Positions 35,526 to 47,765 of a DNA stretch of 64,000 nucleotides are shown piece after piece (the stretch's first letter is position 1; every line of letters begins with the position of its first letter). Source of the stretch: Cryptomeria japonica (lineage: Eukaryota; Streptophyta; Pinopsida; Cupressales; Cupressaceae); assembly GCF_030272615.1 (NCBI RefSeq), contig NW_026728915.1:124001-188000 (forward strand). The letters run 5' to 3'. The translations under genes and the position numbers were made by a program. Below the pieces are notes generated by a model that was given only the letters and a program-made list of their open reading frames with translations, ran no database searches and was not told the origin of the DNA.

Positions 35526-38500
35526 GTTCAGATCCAAAATTTTAGGTTCCCTTCTAGACTGTTTCAAAATCTAGATTCTGAGTTTGTTTCTTTGAAGACT
35601 AGAAGAATAACATAAAAGTAATAGGTGATTATGGATGGCATATTTTTCCTAATCATTTCAAATAATATTCAAGCTCCTATTATGTTTCTCGTCTCTATGT
35701 GACATTGTTATCTAACCTATTGGGGGCTCATTGCCATTCATGGTGATACAATTTTAGGTGCAATCATACTTAGTGAGAAACATAATAGTTTATAAATTCA
35801 TTCTTGTCTCTATGGTTGGGGGGAAAGACTATTGTCCTATATTCTTTCATGGTCTCACTATTTCCTTTAGGGGTTGCAATTTCCATACTTTGATGTCCTT
35901 TCTTTCATGGAACTATGTATCTCTTATGATTTATCTCTCCTTCAGAGAGTTTGTGATCCTTCTTCAGATTCTCTCTTTCTCTTTGAATATTACCTCATCT
36001 TTAGAGTTTCAATTAACATATATTAATATATTTCCTTTCATTGATTGTTCATTCATGTTATTATATTATGTATTTCCTTATGTTTAATCATTGCTTTAAG
36101 GATCCACTTTTTTTTTGTTGAGTGGTGTTTGTTTATGATTTGATGTTATTCCTTTTATGAAGTTGTTGTCTATTAAAGGATTCCCTCTTATGCAATATGT
36201 GTGTGTCATCGACTACAACCTTTTTTTCACTTGGTAATATATATCTATCATAAACTTACCCCTCACATTGGGACAAAAGTGTGTCAATATCTTTCACCTA
36301 GCAATAGGATGAAGATATAAATTCTTGTTCTTATTCCTTTCTTTTGGTAAAAGATGTTATTTTTATTCAAGAAACTCCTCTTGGAGGTAAATGTCTTTTA
36401 AGCATAGATCTCTTCTCCTCCAAGGATCCCCTTTACACCTATTGCGAGATATATCTTTTTCAACTATCTTGTCCTTTCTTATAAGAGTATTCCCTCTTTA
36501 GCTTAGATTTATGAACATTATTGTCTAAAGGATATCTCCTTAGTGTTGAAGGTTAGGTATCCTTCTCTCTAAGCTTCCTTAATACATCAACATATGGCTA
36601 TGTTGATATCTTAAGGGGGGAACACCCATATCGCTCCCTTTGTACCATATTATCCCATATCCTTGCATGTCTTAAGTGGGGTTTTCATCCTTGAAACAAG
36701 AGAAAACAAAATCTTAAATCAAGAGTCTTCATGCCCAAAACCAGATACAACATTGATATATGTCTTAAGCAGGGTTACAACTGACCAAAACTAGAGAAAA
36801 TAAACTTACATGAGATGTCCTTGAAACTAAGCATGTATTTATCACTCGCCCCTTGAAATTTCCATTTACATTACATGTCTTAAATAATTTGATGCATGCT
36901 AGAAACTAGAGGAAAAAAAATCTCATACGAGGTACTATATAGTTGTAACTAGACATCACTTGTACACACACACAAGGATGATTGGAATGATCAAAACACA
37001 ACTAGACTATTCCTACTCTCCTCCCCAACATGGATCACCTAGAAAAACACAACTAGGGGTGAGTATCTATGTCCTCTCTCATCATTATTCTTATGGATCA
37101 TCTAGATAAATACATCTAGGGTGTACTCATGCTCTTCTCTTCTCTTCTCATGAGCTCATATCTTTTCTATTTGTAGTTCATGGATGATGTGTTCTTTTCT
37201 CTTTTATGTGATCACTTGTGTCCTTGAGATGGCATTATTCAAGAATGATATTATTGGTTGAGGCATTTTGATTATCAAGGTCTCTTCGACTAGTTTACTT
37301 GAGGTCTTAATTTTAATACTAACCCCTTGTGTTATGCGTCCTTGCATTTTCTCTTGAACAATATTCTATTACATTTGTAATTGTAGCATTGTAAATTGTA
37401 CACCCTTTATTAGTGTGTCCAATTTCACACTCTCCTAGCACCTATTTTATTATTTCCCTTTCCTCTATGCATTATAGGACATTTATTGTAATTAATTAAT
37501 ATTTAATTCAATATTATGGGTCTTATTTCACTTTATTACATCATCACAATCTTATTTGGGCCCTTAATTCTGGGTGTGTCCTTTATCATTTTATCCTGAT
37601 TTTTCCTTAATCTTGCCCTAATTCCAACTCCCAAAGCATATTTCACATATCTAAGAACCTTGAAATGCCGCACCGAGCTAGGATTGACTTTGTAATTATG
37701 ATACCTTTAATTCCTATAAATTTGGAAAAAAATCGGTTGGACCATGGCATAGCACAATGGTCCTGACTTTTTCTCCCCGAATTTTGTGATTATGTTTTGG
37801 TAGTGTTATAATGTTTAAAGATTTCTTTGGGTGAAAATATATCAATTCTAGGTTGGACTAAAGGTGATTTTAATTTTAAAATCCCTATGTAAGACATCCT
37901 TCTCAACTCATTTTGAAGTCAAGACTCTAAGCATTGCAAGTAGTTAACCTAAAGCATTCAAGTGTTCAATCATTCATCATCAAGCATTTCTAGAGACCTT
38001 GAATGCTGCATATTCTTCGTTCAACCATTGTGAAGCAAATTAAATCATTCATATGTAAGCATGTGGGTGCGATTAGGTTTTTGTCATGTCCATGCCATTT
38101 CATACAACATATGTGATTACATTCAAGAAGCAAACCATCATTATCAACAATTGCAAATCTCAGGTATATCTTTCCATTATTTATTTTAGTATTTGCAACA
38201 TTCTATTCAAGGTTAATTCCTAAACCATTGTTTGACTTAGGAAAACCCCTATTCCCAACCTATTTCCCTTTCTTTTTGGGTGTAGCAAATAGGTACAGAG
38301 TTGGGATCTTCAAGATAAGCATTTTTTATAGTGAAGAATCATTCCCCCTTCAGAGTGCAAAATTTTTGGATGACTAGGGCGATCGACACCACGGTCTTGA
38401 CATTTTGGGAGCTCTTTTGGGGAGTGGTTTGAATCTGCATACATTACTCAAATCTAGGTTAGTGGCTTACTCTGCATACATTATTCAAAACCCCCTAGAA

Positions 38501-38640
38501 TTTGATTAGAATCTAGATCTACTAGGTTTAGATCTATCGAATTCCTATTTTTCCCTAATGTAGTGCTCCCTAAGCAAAATTAGATGTTTTACTATAGCCA
38601 ATGGTTGAAACTCTAATTTCCACCATTACTGTAATTTTAT
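35526..38640. other. Non-coding retrotransposon-like DNA, no gene supported
   Basis: ORFs are short and Leu/Phe/Ser rich. TTAAGGGGGGAACACCC at 36611-36627 looks like a polypurine tract, and TGTAGCATTGTAAATTGTACACCC near 37385 looks like an LTR start, but no partner copy was found, so a solo or decayed LTR is only possible. A GGACCAT...ATGGTCC stem-loop lies at 37739-37763, with a related CACCACGGTCTTGACATTTT near 38390. Confidence 0.4.
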
Positions 38641-39744
38641 GAAAAAAATTATATTTATAATTTGATAAAAAATATTATAAAATACAATTGCATTATTATT
38701 GTATATAAAAAATTATTTACATTCTCTTTTGTAAAGAGTGAAGAACACTTTAATTGTGAAATAAAAATTATGTATAGAATTGTTAAAAAAATATTTATAT
38801 TCTTATTTATCCATATTGAAAAACAATTTAATTGTCAAATAAAAAATATTTAAAGTGAAATCTAAATAGATTAACCTGTAAAGGTTAATATTTACATCTT
38901 GGCTACATCCTCACTAAAAGACCTTATGAGTTCTTTTGGATCTTATTACATTAAACTTTATACTAGCCCATAAATGCCAAAATTTAAATTAATCTATTAA
39001 TTTTTCTAAAACAAACCATATGACATAGAAATATGACACCAAGAATATAGACAAAATAAAAGCTATTTTTCCGAGTATTAATATTATCACAAAGTATATC
39101 AATAATGAGGTAAGATTTTTGTAGAGTAACTTTGTCAAAGGTAATAAGCACACTAAAAGAGCCAAAATCTCAAGTATACTCGTTAGGGTGTTAGGGCTCC
39201 AATATTTTTCGGAAGCCAAACAGGTACACCCACATACAACCAACCTTTTGATGTGAGCTAAACATGAAAATGGAGAAAAGCTAATATTGAAGAAAACTTT
39301 TTTGCTGTGTTGATTGCTGATTCACTCCAATGCTCTTGCACAAAATTTCCATCTTTAGCCATTTTAAAAGTTACATTAGAAGTTTTTTTTTTACCAAATT
39401 GTATGTGATAGAGATTTTTCAATAAGTAATTAAATAGTTGGAAGGGTAAACATCTATTATATTAAAATAATTTTATTTTTTTGACAAATTTCATAAAGAG
39501 TGGCAAATACATAGAAAATGCAAATAAACCTCAAGAAAATACAAATTAAAATATGACTAATCACCCTGTCATAGCTGAAAAAGACAACAAAAAATATGGC
39601 TATTGCAACCAAAATAATCCCAAGAATCTAAAATAGGATCAAGACAACCTAAATGTCCAAACCCTAAAAGCAAAAGAAAAGAAAAGGAAGATTAATCGAG
39701 AAACTTGGAGATCCACCCGTCCATCCCTTATTATTCACCTGTTG
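38641..39744. other. AT-rich spacer
   Basis: No ORF with recognisable sense, and no repeat beyond simple AT-rich sequence, was seen. Confidence 0.5.
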
Positions 39745-40326
39745 TGTCATTAGATGCGATGCCCTCCAGCTGAATGTAATATTTGATCCATTCCAGGTTT
39801 TCATTGCTCTCCATCTTTGGCCAATTCTACTAAAATTCCAATCCCGTCAAAGATAAGCATTTGTTATCTTGGTATCCTCCTCATCAAATAGAACCAAGGG
39901 AATTTCGGCACATTCACAAACATTTTATAAAAGTCTTTGGGGATAGGAATGCATTTGTTGTGGTCTTTATTCAACAAAACATCATCGAGTCCACCCAAAA
40001 CATGTCCTTTGAAGAGTTTGACATAGAGAATTCTTGCTTTTATCCTTATTCAAGCCCAATTCCATGGCAATGGCTAAAAATATAGAGGAAATGTCCATGC
40101 AGAGTAAATGTCCGCGTTTACCCGATATTTGTTGTCGGCAGTCATGAATTCATAACCCAAAATTTTCTTCGCAACATGTAGAATGAGTGGGTGGTCATAA
40201 CAGAAAATAACAAAATTTTCTTCGTAGCCGTTTATCTTTAGGTTAGTATCCATTTCCAAAATAGTGACCACCGGTCCTGCAAAAGATATCTGCCACCCAG
40301 AAAAATCTGAACAAATTATAAAAGTT
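39745..40326 (-). pseudogene. Unrecognised broken reading frame, about 190 codons
   Basis: One frame on the minus strand reads as protein for about 580 bases without a frameshift. It is interrupted by TAG (40074-40076), TGA, TAA and TGA. Sense includes SGWQISFAGPVVTILEMD, GYEENFVIFCYDHPLILHV, KKILGYEFMTADNKYRV, then KLFKGHVLGGLDDVLLNKDH, CIPIPKDFYKMFVNVPKFPW. Composition looks like a globular protein, with balanced residues, Trp, Cys and Pro, rather than AT-rich noise. I cannot assign a family. It may be a host exon remnant (TATCTTTTGCAG at 40277-40288 on the minus strand could be a splice acceptor), a transposon gene or an integrated viral sequence. Confidence 0.4.
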
Positions 40327-40685
40327 CAACTCAGCTAAGAAAAGAAGTTTCAAGATATATCCTCTACACGAACTGGTCAATTTTTTAAGTTTCTTAATTG
40401 TTAAAAGACTACTCTTTTATTAGAATCTATTAAAATAGAAAAACAAGCTAATAAGAAGCAAGCTAATAAAATTGATTTATAAGTCTCTTATAATAACTTC
40501 CTATGTCAAAGAATGTTTTCATTTGTGTTAATGTCGTAGGAGATGACAATGGTAAAATAATTCGGATCTTCTATAAATGTATATGTACACTATTATCACA
40601 TATAATGTCTCACATAAAAAATTTCTAATTGAATCCATAATTGAGTCTATAATTGAATCCATATAAATGTATATTATTGTTCTAA

Positions 40686-40763
40686 AGCACCTAAAATAGT
40701 ATTCAAGTGTTTTACATAATATATAGCACCTAAAATAGTATTCAAGTGTTTTACATAACATAT
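40686..40763. repeat. Tandem duplication, period 39
   Basis: AGCACCTAAAATAGTATTCA and the following 19 bases occur twice in succession with almost no change, so the duplication is recent. Confidence 0.9.
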
Positions 40764-42345
40764 TTATAATTGAATTCATATCGTAAGTTTTCTTGGACAT
40801 TGTTTTCGGACATGTAGAATCGTGCACTTCGTTGGTGAAGCAGTCACCAAGATTCAAACCCCTGCTGGACTATTATCACGTGAAGAAAGTTTATAATAAT
40901 GTAAAATGCAGTGCTATATAGAAGGTCAACAATCAACAAGAATAGGTCAATTGATCAATGAACAATGAAAAATGAGCAATGACCAGTTTGATAGAAAACC
41001 TTAATGAACAATGAACAAGAATAGGTCAATTGGATTGTGAGATAAGGTAAGTATTTGCGATCATTGTTTGACAAAATGTCTCAAAGTAAAATGAGGTCTC
41101 ATGGAATGCCTTGTTTGTAACGTATGTTCGACAGTTTGTTAAAAGGGTTTTATTCAGATGCGGAAGCCGATGGTTTAAATTTCAATATTGTTTTAGAGGC
41201 GTAGTTGTGCAGCAGGAGTAGACATTGATATTTCGGATTAGTTTTCTGACATCTACCGTCCTGCTCTCCACACAACAACATCAAAAATATCCTGGCTTGC
41301 AGGTTTCACAAAGGTCTTCCTCTACCAAGACCTTTAGTGTATACAAATAAATCGTTTGAATTTGTATAAGCACATTATCCAAAATCATAACTTTCGTATA
41401 TATAAATAAATGAATATAAAAAATGTATCTTATAAAATATCATCTTTATTTTTGTTTGAAAACAATTTTTTTTTACTAAATTTATAAAAGGATCAAGCAT
41501 AAATCATGGCATTATAAAATCAAATAACTTTGATTTTAAAAAAGTATTTATTATTTAAATCATCTTATAATTTAAATAATAAAATGTAATGATATTTGAT
41601 TTGCTAATGACTTTATACTTCAATAAAAATTTATGTAATTACAAATATTCCCAAACGCATGATGTTGCATTCTGAAATATAAGATCATATTTGTTGATTA
41701 AGAAAATCATTATTCCCCATATAAAAGAGGGAAAAGTAATTGAAAGTGCAAACCCAACTACCCCCACAGTGCAAGGGTAGTTAGGTCATTAACTTGTTTG
41801 GCTCGTGGAGAAGAAAGTAAACAAATTAAAATTAAAAATCTCACCAAAGCTATATATTCCCCACTATCCCACAAGGAAATTAGGGTTTGGTAGGAATTGG
41901 CACAAGAGTGCAAGGAGAAGTTAGGGTTTCATATTTGATGGATTTCTTCTACCTAGTGATGTGGTTCTCTGATTAGCCTCGTTTCAAACACAATGGAGTG
42001 GACCTCATCAAATTCCATTCTTATAGAACAGGTGCCTTGCCTAACTTATTGTCTTTCAATGTCTTACGACTACACTTATGATATTAGTTGATGATGTTGG
42101 TGGGATTCTACTTGCTATCACTCACTCTCCTTAGAATGGTGTTACACTTGCAAAATTTGTGGTGACATTTTTTCTTTTTATCGTTGGTGTTTCTCTTGGA
42201 CTTGTCTATAATAAAGTACCTAGTGGGCTCTACTCCATTTCCTAGATCAAGAAAAATTGGGCAATAAGGATGAAATGGAGAAATACAAGGACTTGAGTTG
42301 GGTGATTGAGAATTAAATCACTAATTTACAAAAACAACTATGGCC
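40764..42345. other. No gene seen; short local repeats
   Basis: AT-rich. AACAAGAATAGGTCAATTG occurs near 40936 and again near 41013. Around 41750-42340 the sequence is less AT-rich and reads like fragments of leader or exon sequence (AGGGTTTGGTAGGAATTGG), but no convincing ORF exists. It ends in TCATA, the target site of element D. Confidence 0.4.
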
Positions 42346-42350
42346 TCATA

Positions 42351-42955
42351 TGTGAAAAATCTATTACAATTACTGATTATTATCCTGCTATCTTTGATAG
42401 ATTATTTGAACAACAAATACTGGAAAATAACACAACTGTAATTTCACAAACTCATATGAATGCGCAACACAATCAACACAATATTTATGGACAATTGTCC
42501 CTAGAAACACCCCAAAGGGAAAACCAGTACTGTAGATGAGGAATATATATTAACTACAACAAATCAAGAGATACAAATACTGCTTGCCTATTACTCGGTA
42601 GAGCTTCGACGAACTCCAAATTTCTCCTGCTGAGATTCCACCCCGCCAAGACTACTTGCTAACACTACAAGTTCTTCACACAATTCATTCATTCATTGTT
42701 TTCCAAATGCCCCCTGACCCCCTTATATACTATTCTCATTAGAAAACCAACGGCCGAGATTAATTCTCAATCAATGGCTGAGATTAAAACAACTAAACAA
42801 CCCTAACCAAATTGGTTGCTAGAAGTTTCTAAAAAGAGTCAAATAATTAATAAGAATTGTTTGAACTCTAACTACATTTGTTAGCAAACAATTATTTACT
42901 AATTATTTAGCAAATGGACAAACAACTGTCCAAGCTAACAAACTAACAAACTAAC
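42351..42955 (-). repeat. Element D 3' LTR (left copy)
   Basis: 605 bases, TGTGAAAAATC...ACTAACA. Lacks a roughly 40-base stretch with a second TTGCTAACATTGCAAGACTAC unit that the other LTR has near 47410-47470. Confidence 0.9.
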
Positions 42956-42970
42956 ACTCCCTCTTAGCGA
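42956..42970 (-). promoter_or_regulatory. Element D polypurine tract
   Basis: On the minus strand GCTAAGAGGGAG stands directly before the LTR start TGTTAG. Confidence 0.7.
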
Positions 42971-44709
42971 GGAAATTGTTCTGCATGACACCCAACTTCT
43001 CTCTGAAGACGATGAATTTTGCCTTCCCCAATGCCTTTGTCAAAATGTCTGCTACCTGTTGATCTATAGGTATACACTATAGTTGAACAACTCCACGCTG
43101 TACACAATCTTCGATGAAGTGATACCTAATGTCTATATGTTTCAACCTATCATAAAACACCGGATTCTCAGTCAACTTAATGCAACTCTGATTGTCGTAG
43201 TGTATCACTGTAGTCTCCACCTTCTGACCAAACAAGGCTACTAGCAACTTCCAAAGCGATATAGCTTCACATGTCGCCATGCTAGCTGCTATGTATTCCG
43301 ACTCTGCAGAACTCAGAGCCATAGACTTCTTCTTCCTATTGAACCAAGAGACAACTCCTGATCCCAGACTGAAACAACACCCTGAAGTGCTCCTCTTGTC
43401 TGTTGTACTGCCTACCCAATCTGCGTTAGTATAGCCCATCAACCTGATTCCTTCACCTCGAGCATATCTAATCCCATACTCAATTGTACCTCGCAATTAA
43501 CGTAGCACATGCTTTGCCACTATCCAATGCACTCCCTTTGGTTCAACCATGAACTGACTAAGAGTGTTAACTACAAAAGCTATATCTGGCCTGGTGTTGA
43601 CCAAATACATGAGATAACCAATCAACTGCCTGAATAATGTGGGATCTACATCCTTCTCCCTGGATCTATCTACCTTCCTCCAATTCGTGATCATAGGTGT
43701 AAACATGGCTTTGCAATCTTCCATCCTGAACCTTTTCAAGATTTCAATGCAATATTTCCCTTGTCCAAGGAAAATCTCTCCATCTGTCTGCCATACCTCC
43801 ATGCCTAGAAAGTAGTGCATAAGTCCCAAATCCTTCATCTCAAACTTTGCTACAAGGTCCCTCTTGCACTCTTCTATGAGACCTAGTGAACTTGCTAGAA
43901 ACAAGTCATCCACATATAGAACAAGAATGAGTATCTCACCCCCAACCACCAAGTAGTATAGATTAGCATCCACCTCACTCTTCACAAAGCCCATTTCCTG
44001 CAATTAACTATCAATGCATTCATACCATGCTCTGGGAGCCTGCTTGAGTCCGTACAAAGCTCTCTTTAATCTACACACGTGGATCTCTTTGTTGTGTGCT
44101 ACAAAGCCTTCTGGTTGTTCTATGTTTACCTCCTCTTTCAACTCACCATTGAGGAATGTTGTCTTGACATCTATTTGATAGATCCGCCATCCCATTTGTG
44201 CTGAAATTGAGATTACAACTCATATAGAAGTATACCTAGCAACTAGAGCAAATGTCTCCTCGTAGTCTATTCCCTCCTTCTGAGAGAACCCTTTTGCCAC
44301 AAACCTTGCCTTGTATTTCTTGATGCTACCATCTGTACCATGCTTGATCTTATAGATCCAACATGATCCAACCACAACCCTATCTGTTGGTCTAGGCACT
44401 ACCTCCCCAAACATCATTCTGCATAATTGAAGTATACTCCTCAACCATAGCATCTTGCCACACTTGGTGTTGTGTAGCCTCCTAATAGCTAGAAGGTTCA
44501 CTATCTACCAACTAACTAACTAATGCAACATAGTCATCAAACTTGACTAGTTGTTTCCGTTGTCTACTACTCCTCCTAGGAGTACCCACTAACTCCTGAG
44601 TATTTCTTTGTGTCTGATGAACCTTACAGTTGTTGCTGCCAACTATAGAAGATGAAATATCAACCTCCATGTCTTCTTGATGCATCTCTTCTTGCACCTG
44701 TTGCTCCAT
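42965..44709 (-). pseudogene. Element D reverse transcriptase and RNase H
   Basis: [59 protein letters not shown], and the active site LVLYVDDLFLA with both Asp. RNase H: YTNADWVGSTTDKRSTSGCC, KKKSMALSSAESEYIAAS, HYDNQSCIKL, HIDIRYHFIEDCV, then beyond a stop QQVADILTKAL. Stops at 44220 (TGA), 44004 (TAA), 43497 (TAA) and 43077 (TAG) are all in frame, and a frame change lies between 44512 and 44501. Catalytic residues look intact; the frame is not. Confidence 0.88.
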
Positions 44710-44820
44710 ACTTTGAGAACTCTCACCTCCTGAGCCTATGCTTGTACTAGTAACTGTACTAGATCTTTATTGACCTTGATTCGGTTGAGTGATCATTGGA
44801 GCTTGTGTTGCCTGCTCACT

Positions 44821-45855
44821 CTAATCAACTACTGGCAAATCTCTGGACCTTCTAAATGCCTTGTCCTCCATGAACTTGACATCACATCGAACAATAATCC
44901 ACCTGGTCCCTAGAATGAATATCTGATATGCCTTTGAGGTTTCATTGTACCCCACAAAGTACCCTCTTTCTACAGTCTGATCTAACTTGGTACGTGTATC
45001 CTTTGGAATGTGACAATATGCCAAACTCCCAAAGATCCTGAAGTGACTAACATCTGGCTTCTTCCCAGTGAATGCTTCCTCTGGTGTCATCTTCCCTAGC
45101 ACCTTATGTGGAACCTTGTTCTGTATGTATACTATCATACTACATGCTTCTACCCATAAGTAATGGGGCAGGTCCTGATCATGTAGCATAGCCCTTGCTA
45201 CCTCCAATATGGACCGATTCTTCCTCTGAGCAACCCCATTCTGTTGCAAGTTGTAAGGAACAATCCACTCTCTCTTGATTCCTTCCCTGGTATAAAACTC
45301 TTGGAATTCATTCCCTTTGTACTCGCCTCCATTTTTTGACCGAAGAACCTTTATCTTCCTTCCTGTTGAGTTCTCCACAAGAGCCTTAAACTCTTGGAAG
45401 CGATTGAAAACCTCATCCTTGATCTTCAAGAAGTATATCCAGGTCTTCCTGGAGAAATCATCAATAAAAGTACTAAAGTACTCATACCCTCTGAGAGATT
45501 TCGTCGACATTGGTCCACATACATCTGAATGTACTAGATCAAGAACACCCTTGGATCTAGTGTCACTCCTTGGAAAAGTTGCTTTCACAAACTTCCGCAA
45601 CACGCATCCCTTACACACATCATCATGCTTTGTGCTCACCTCTGGAACACCTATCACAGTCTCATGAAGCAATTTAAGTGCTCCATGATGTATATGGCGC
45701 ATCCTCCTATGCCATAGCTCTCTAAGATCTCTAGGATTACTGTTGCTCATGAGTACCTTAGGAGTATCAAACTGCAACCTATAAAGTCGACCATTCCTAA
45801 CTCCAATAGCTATGGGTGATTTCCAATCCTTATGCTTAATCAATACATTTGCCAC
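44821..45855 (-). pseudogene. Element D integrase
   Basis: A 344-codon open stretch. GAG-pre-integrase zinc region: LWHRRMRHIHHGALKLL and CKGCVLRKF (HHCC). Core: LDLVHSDVCGPMSTKSLRGY (first Asp), then LRSKNGGEY where the usual Asp is Lys, and QQNGVAQRKNRSI where the usual Glu is Gln. The C-terminal part has the copia GKKPDVSHFRIFGSLAYCHI block. Two of three DDE residues are gone, so the enzyme would be inactive. Confidence 0.88.
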
Positions 45856-46130
45856 TCTAAAGAGTACATTGTACCCTTTGTCCTGAAGGACAGATACAAA
45901 AATCTAATTCATCCCTAAGCCTGGAACATGCAACACATCATGAAGAGGAATCATCTTACTATTCTCCCTCTAAAACTGAACAGTCCCTTTCCCAACTAAG
46001 TTGAGTTTGGACATGTTTCCCATAGAGATCTGGATCGTGGTGCTCTCCTCCTTATAACTAGAGAAGTATTCTCTAACTCCTATCATATGAAATGATGCCC
46101 CACTATCTATGTACCAAACACTCTATGAGG
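45856..46130 (-). pseudogene. Element D protease
   Basis: Broken sense on the minus strand includes VWYIDSGASFHMIG, the copia protease active site (D-S-G), then GKGTVQF and LHDVLHVPGL, followed by stops. The end merges into the integrase frame. Confidence 0.7.
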
Positions 46131-47030
46131 TCGAGCTAACCATGCATGCTATGAGTGCAAACTCATCTTCCATTCTATTTGAGAGCTCATCTGCACTTGT
46201 TGAAGCTGCAACTTGCTTCTTGCCTTTCTTGTCATTCTTCTTCCTTTCTAGGCAATCCCTGACATAGTGGCCAAACTCGTGACAGTCGGAGCACTTGATC
46301 TTCAACAAGTCTTTCTTCTTCTTCTCACCTTATGGATTTGATCCTTTGTTGGACCCCTTCTTTGCTTTTCCTTTACCCGCTAGGGCAACGTTCTCTTGTT
46401 CTGCCTCACTTTTCTGACTCTTATTGTTGGCTCCATTGACAAGGCTTAGTCTAAGCTCCTCCTGAGTGAGTCACTCCAAAGTTGATCCCAACCTGGTAAG
46501 GTGTCTCATCCATTCACAACTTGAACAAAGACATCCCACTACTTAGAAAACCCATTTAAGGCTATCCGTACCTACTCATCATCACTTGGTTTATCTCCAA
46601 CATCCGCTAACTCATCCTTGACAAGTTTGAGTCTTGTAAGGTAACTCATCACGTCTTCTCCCTTATTCATTCTGGTATTCCTCATCTTTTCTCTGAGAAT
46701 CAGCTTCCGATTAGTGGTAGCATTATAGTACATATTTAGAATGGCATCCCACATCTTCTTTGTAGTATCTAACTCTACAATATGTGGAACTATATGGTCC
46801 TAGACACCATCAAGGATTAGCCTCCTTGCCTTGGAATCATCCTTCTTGTATGCTGCAAGCTGTGTTGCATCTATAGGTATAGTCACAACAGTGGTAACAT
46901 ATTCCTTGATACCATTCTCTTCTAGCAATAAAGAAATTTTGGCTTTCCAGACACCAAAATTAGAGGCTCCATCCAATCTATCTTGATCTCTTAAACCAAC
47001 TAAGACAATCTCAAAGGTTAAAGTAAATAA
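46131..47030 (-). pseudogene. Element D gag
   Basis: From about 47000 the minus strand reads LDGASNFGVWKAKISLLLEE, then past a stop MWDAILNMYYNATTNRKLIL and MNKGEDVMSYLTRLKLVKDE, the copia gag (UBN2-type) pattern. A zinc knuckle follows, CSDCHEFGHYVRDC (C-x2-C-x4-H-x4-C, 46250-46300). Several stops separate the pieces. Confidence 0.8.
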
Positions 47031-47107
47031 AAATTCTAAAGAGGTTAAACTAAGTTTTATAAACCCTCAGTTTCCTTCGCCTAGGGTAAATCTCTTCTAC
47101 CCTTAAC

Positions 47108-47123
47108 TTAGCTCTGATGCCAT
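47108..47123 (-). promoter_or_regulatory. Element D primer binding site
   Basis: TGGCATCAGAGCTAAG on the minus strand directly after the LTR. Copia elements normally use TGGTATCAGAGC, complementary to initiator methionine tRNA; one base differs here. Confidence 0.8.
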
Positions 47124-47760
47124 GTGAAAAATCTATTGCAATTATTGATTATTATCCTCCTATCTTTGATAGATTATTTGAGCAACAAATACTAGAAAAT
47201 AACACAACTATAATTTCACAAACTCATATGAATGTGCAACACAATGAACACAATATTTTTGGACAATTGTCCCTAGAAAAACCCCGAAGGGAAAACCAGT
47301 ACTATAGATGAGGAATATATATTAACTACAGCAAATCAAGAGATACAAATACTGCTTGCTTGTTACTGGCAGAGCTTCAACGACCTCCCAATTTCTCCTA
47401 CGAAGATTCCACCCTGCTACTATCCCAACACTATCATTGCATCCTTGCTAACATTGCAAGACTACTTGCTAACATTGCAAGTTCTTCACACAATTCATTC
47501 ATTCATTGTTTTCCAAATGCCCCCTGACTCCCTTATATACTACTCTCATTGGAAAACCAATGGCTGACATTAATTTTCAATCAATGGCTAAGATTAAAAC
47601 AACTCAACAACCCTAACCAAATTGGTTGCTAGAATTTTCTAAAAAGAATCAAATAATTAATAAGAATTGTTTGAACTCTAACTACATTTGTTAGCGAAGA
47701 ATTATTTACTAATTATTTAGCAAATGGACAAATAGAAGCTAACAAACTAACAAACAAACA
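47124..47760 (-). repeat. Element D 5' LTR (right copy)
   Basis: 637 bases similar to 42351-42955, followed by TSD TCATA. The ORF across its start is a shadow. Confidence 0.9.
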
Positions 47761-47765
47761 TCATA

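Larger units (their letters stand above)
42351..47760 (-). mobile_element. Element D: Ty1/copia retrotransposon
   Basis: Direct repeats 42351-42955 and 47124-47760 begin TGTGAAAAATCTATT and end CTAACA or CAAACA, flanked by TCATA (42346-42350 and 47761-47765). The minus strand encodes gag, protease, integrase, RT and RNase H in that order; integrase before RT defines copia. A methionine-initiator-type PBS and a polypurine tract sit at the proper ends. Stops and two lost integrase residues make it inactive. Confidence 0.93.

Noticed and set aside
36611-37410. Polypurine tract followed by an LTR of the second gypsy remnant
   Set aside because: The purine run is not followed directly by a TG start and no second LTR copy is present in the window, so boundaries cannot be supported.
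40815-40875. tRNA-like stretch with GATTCAAACCC
   Set aside because: Only a B-box-like motif; no A box at the right distance and no cloverleaf.
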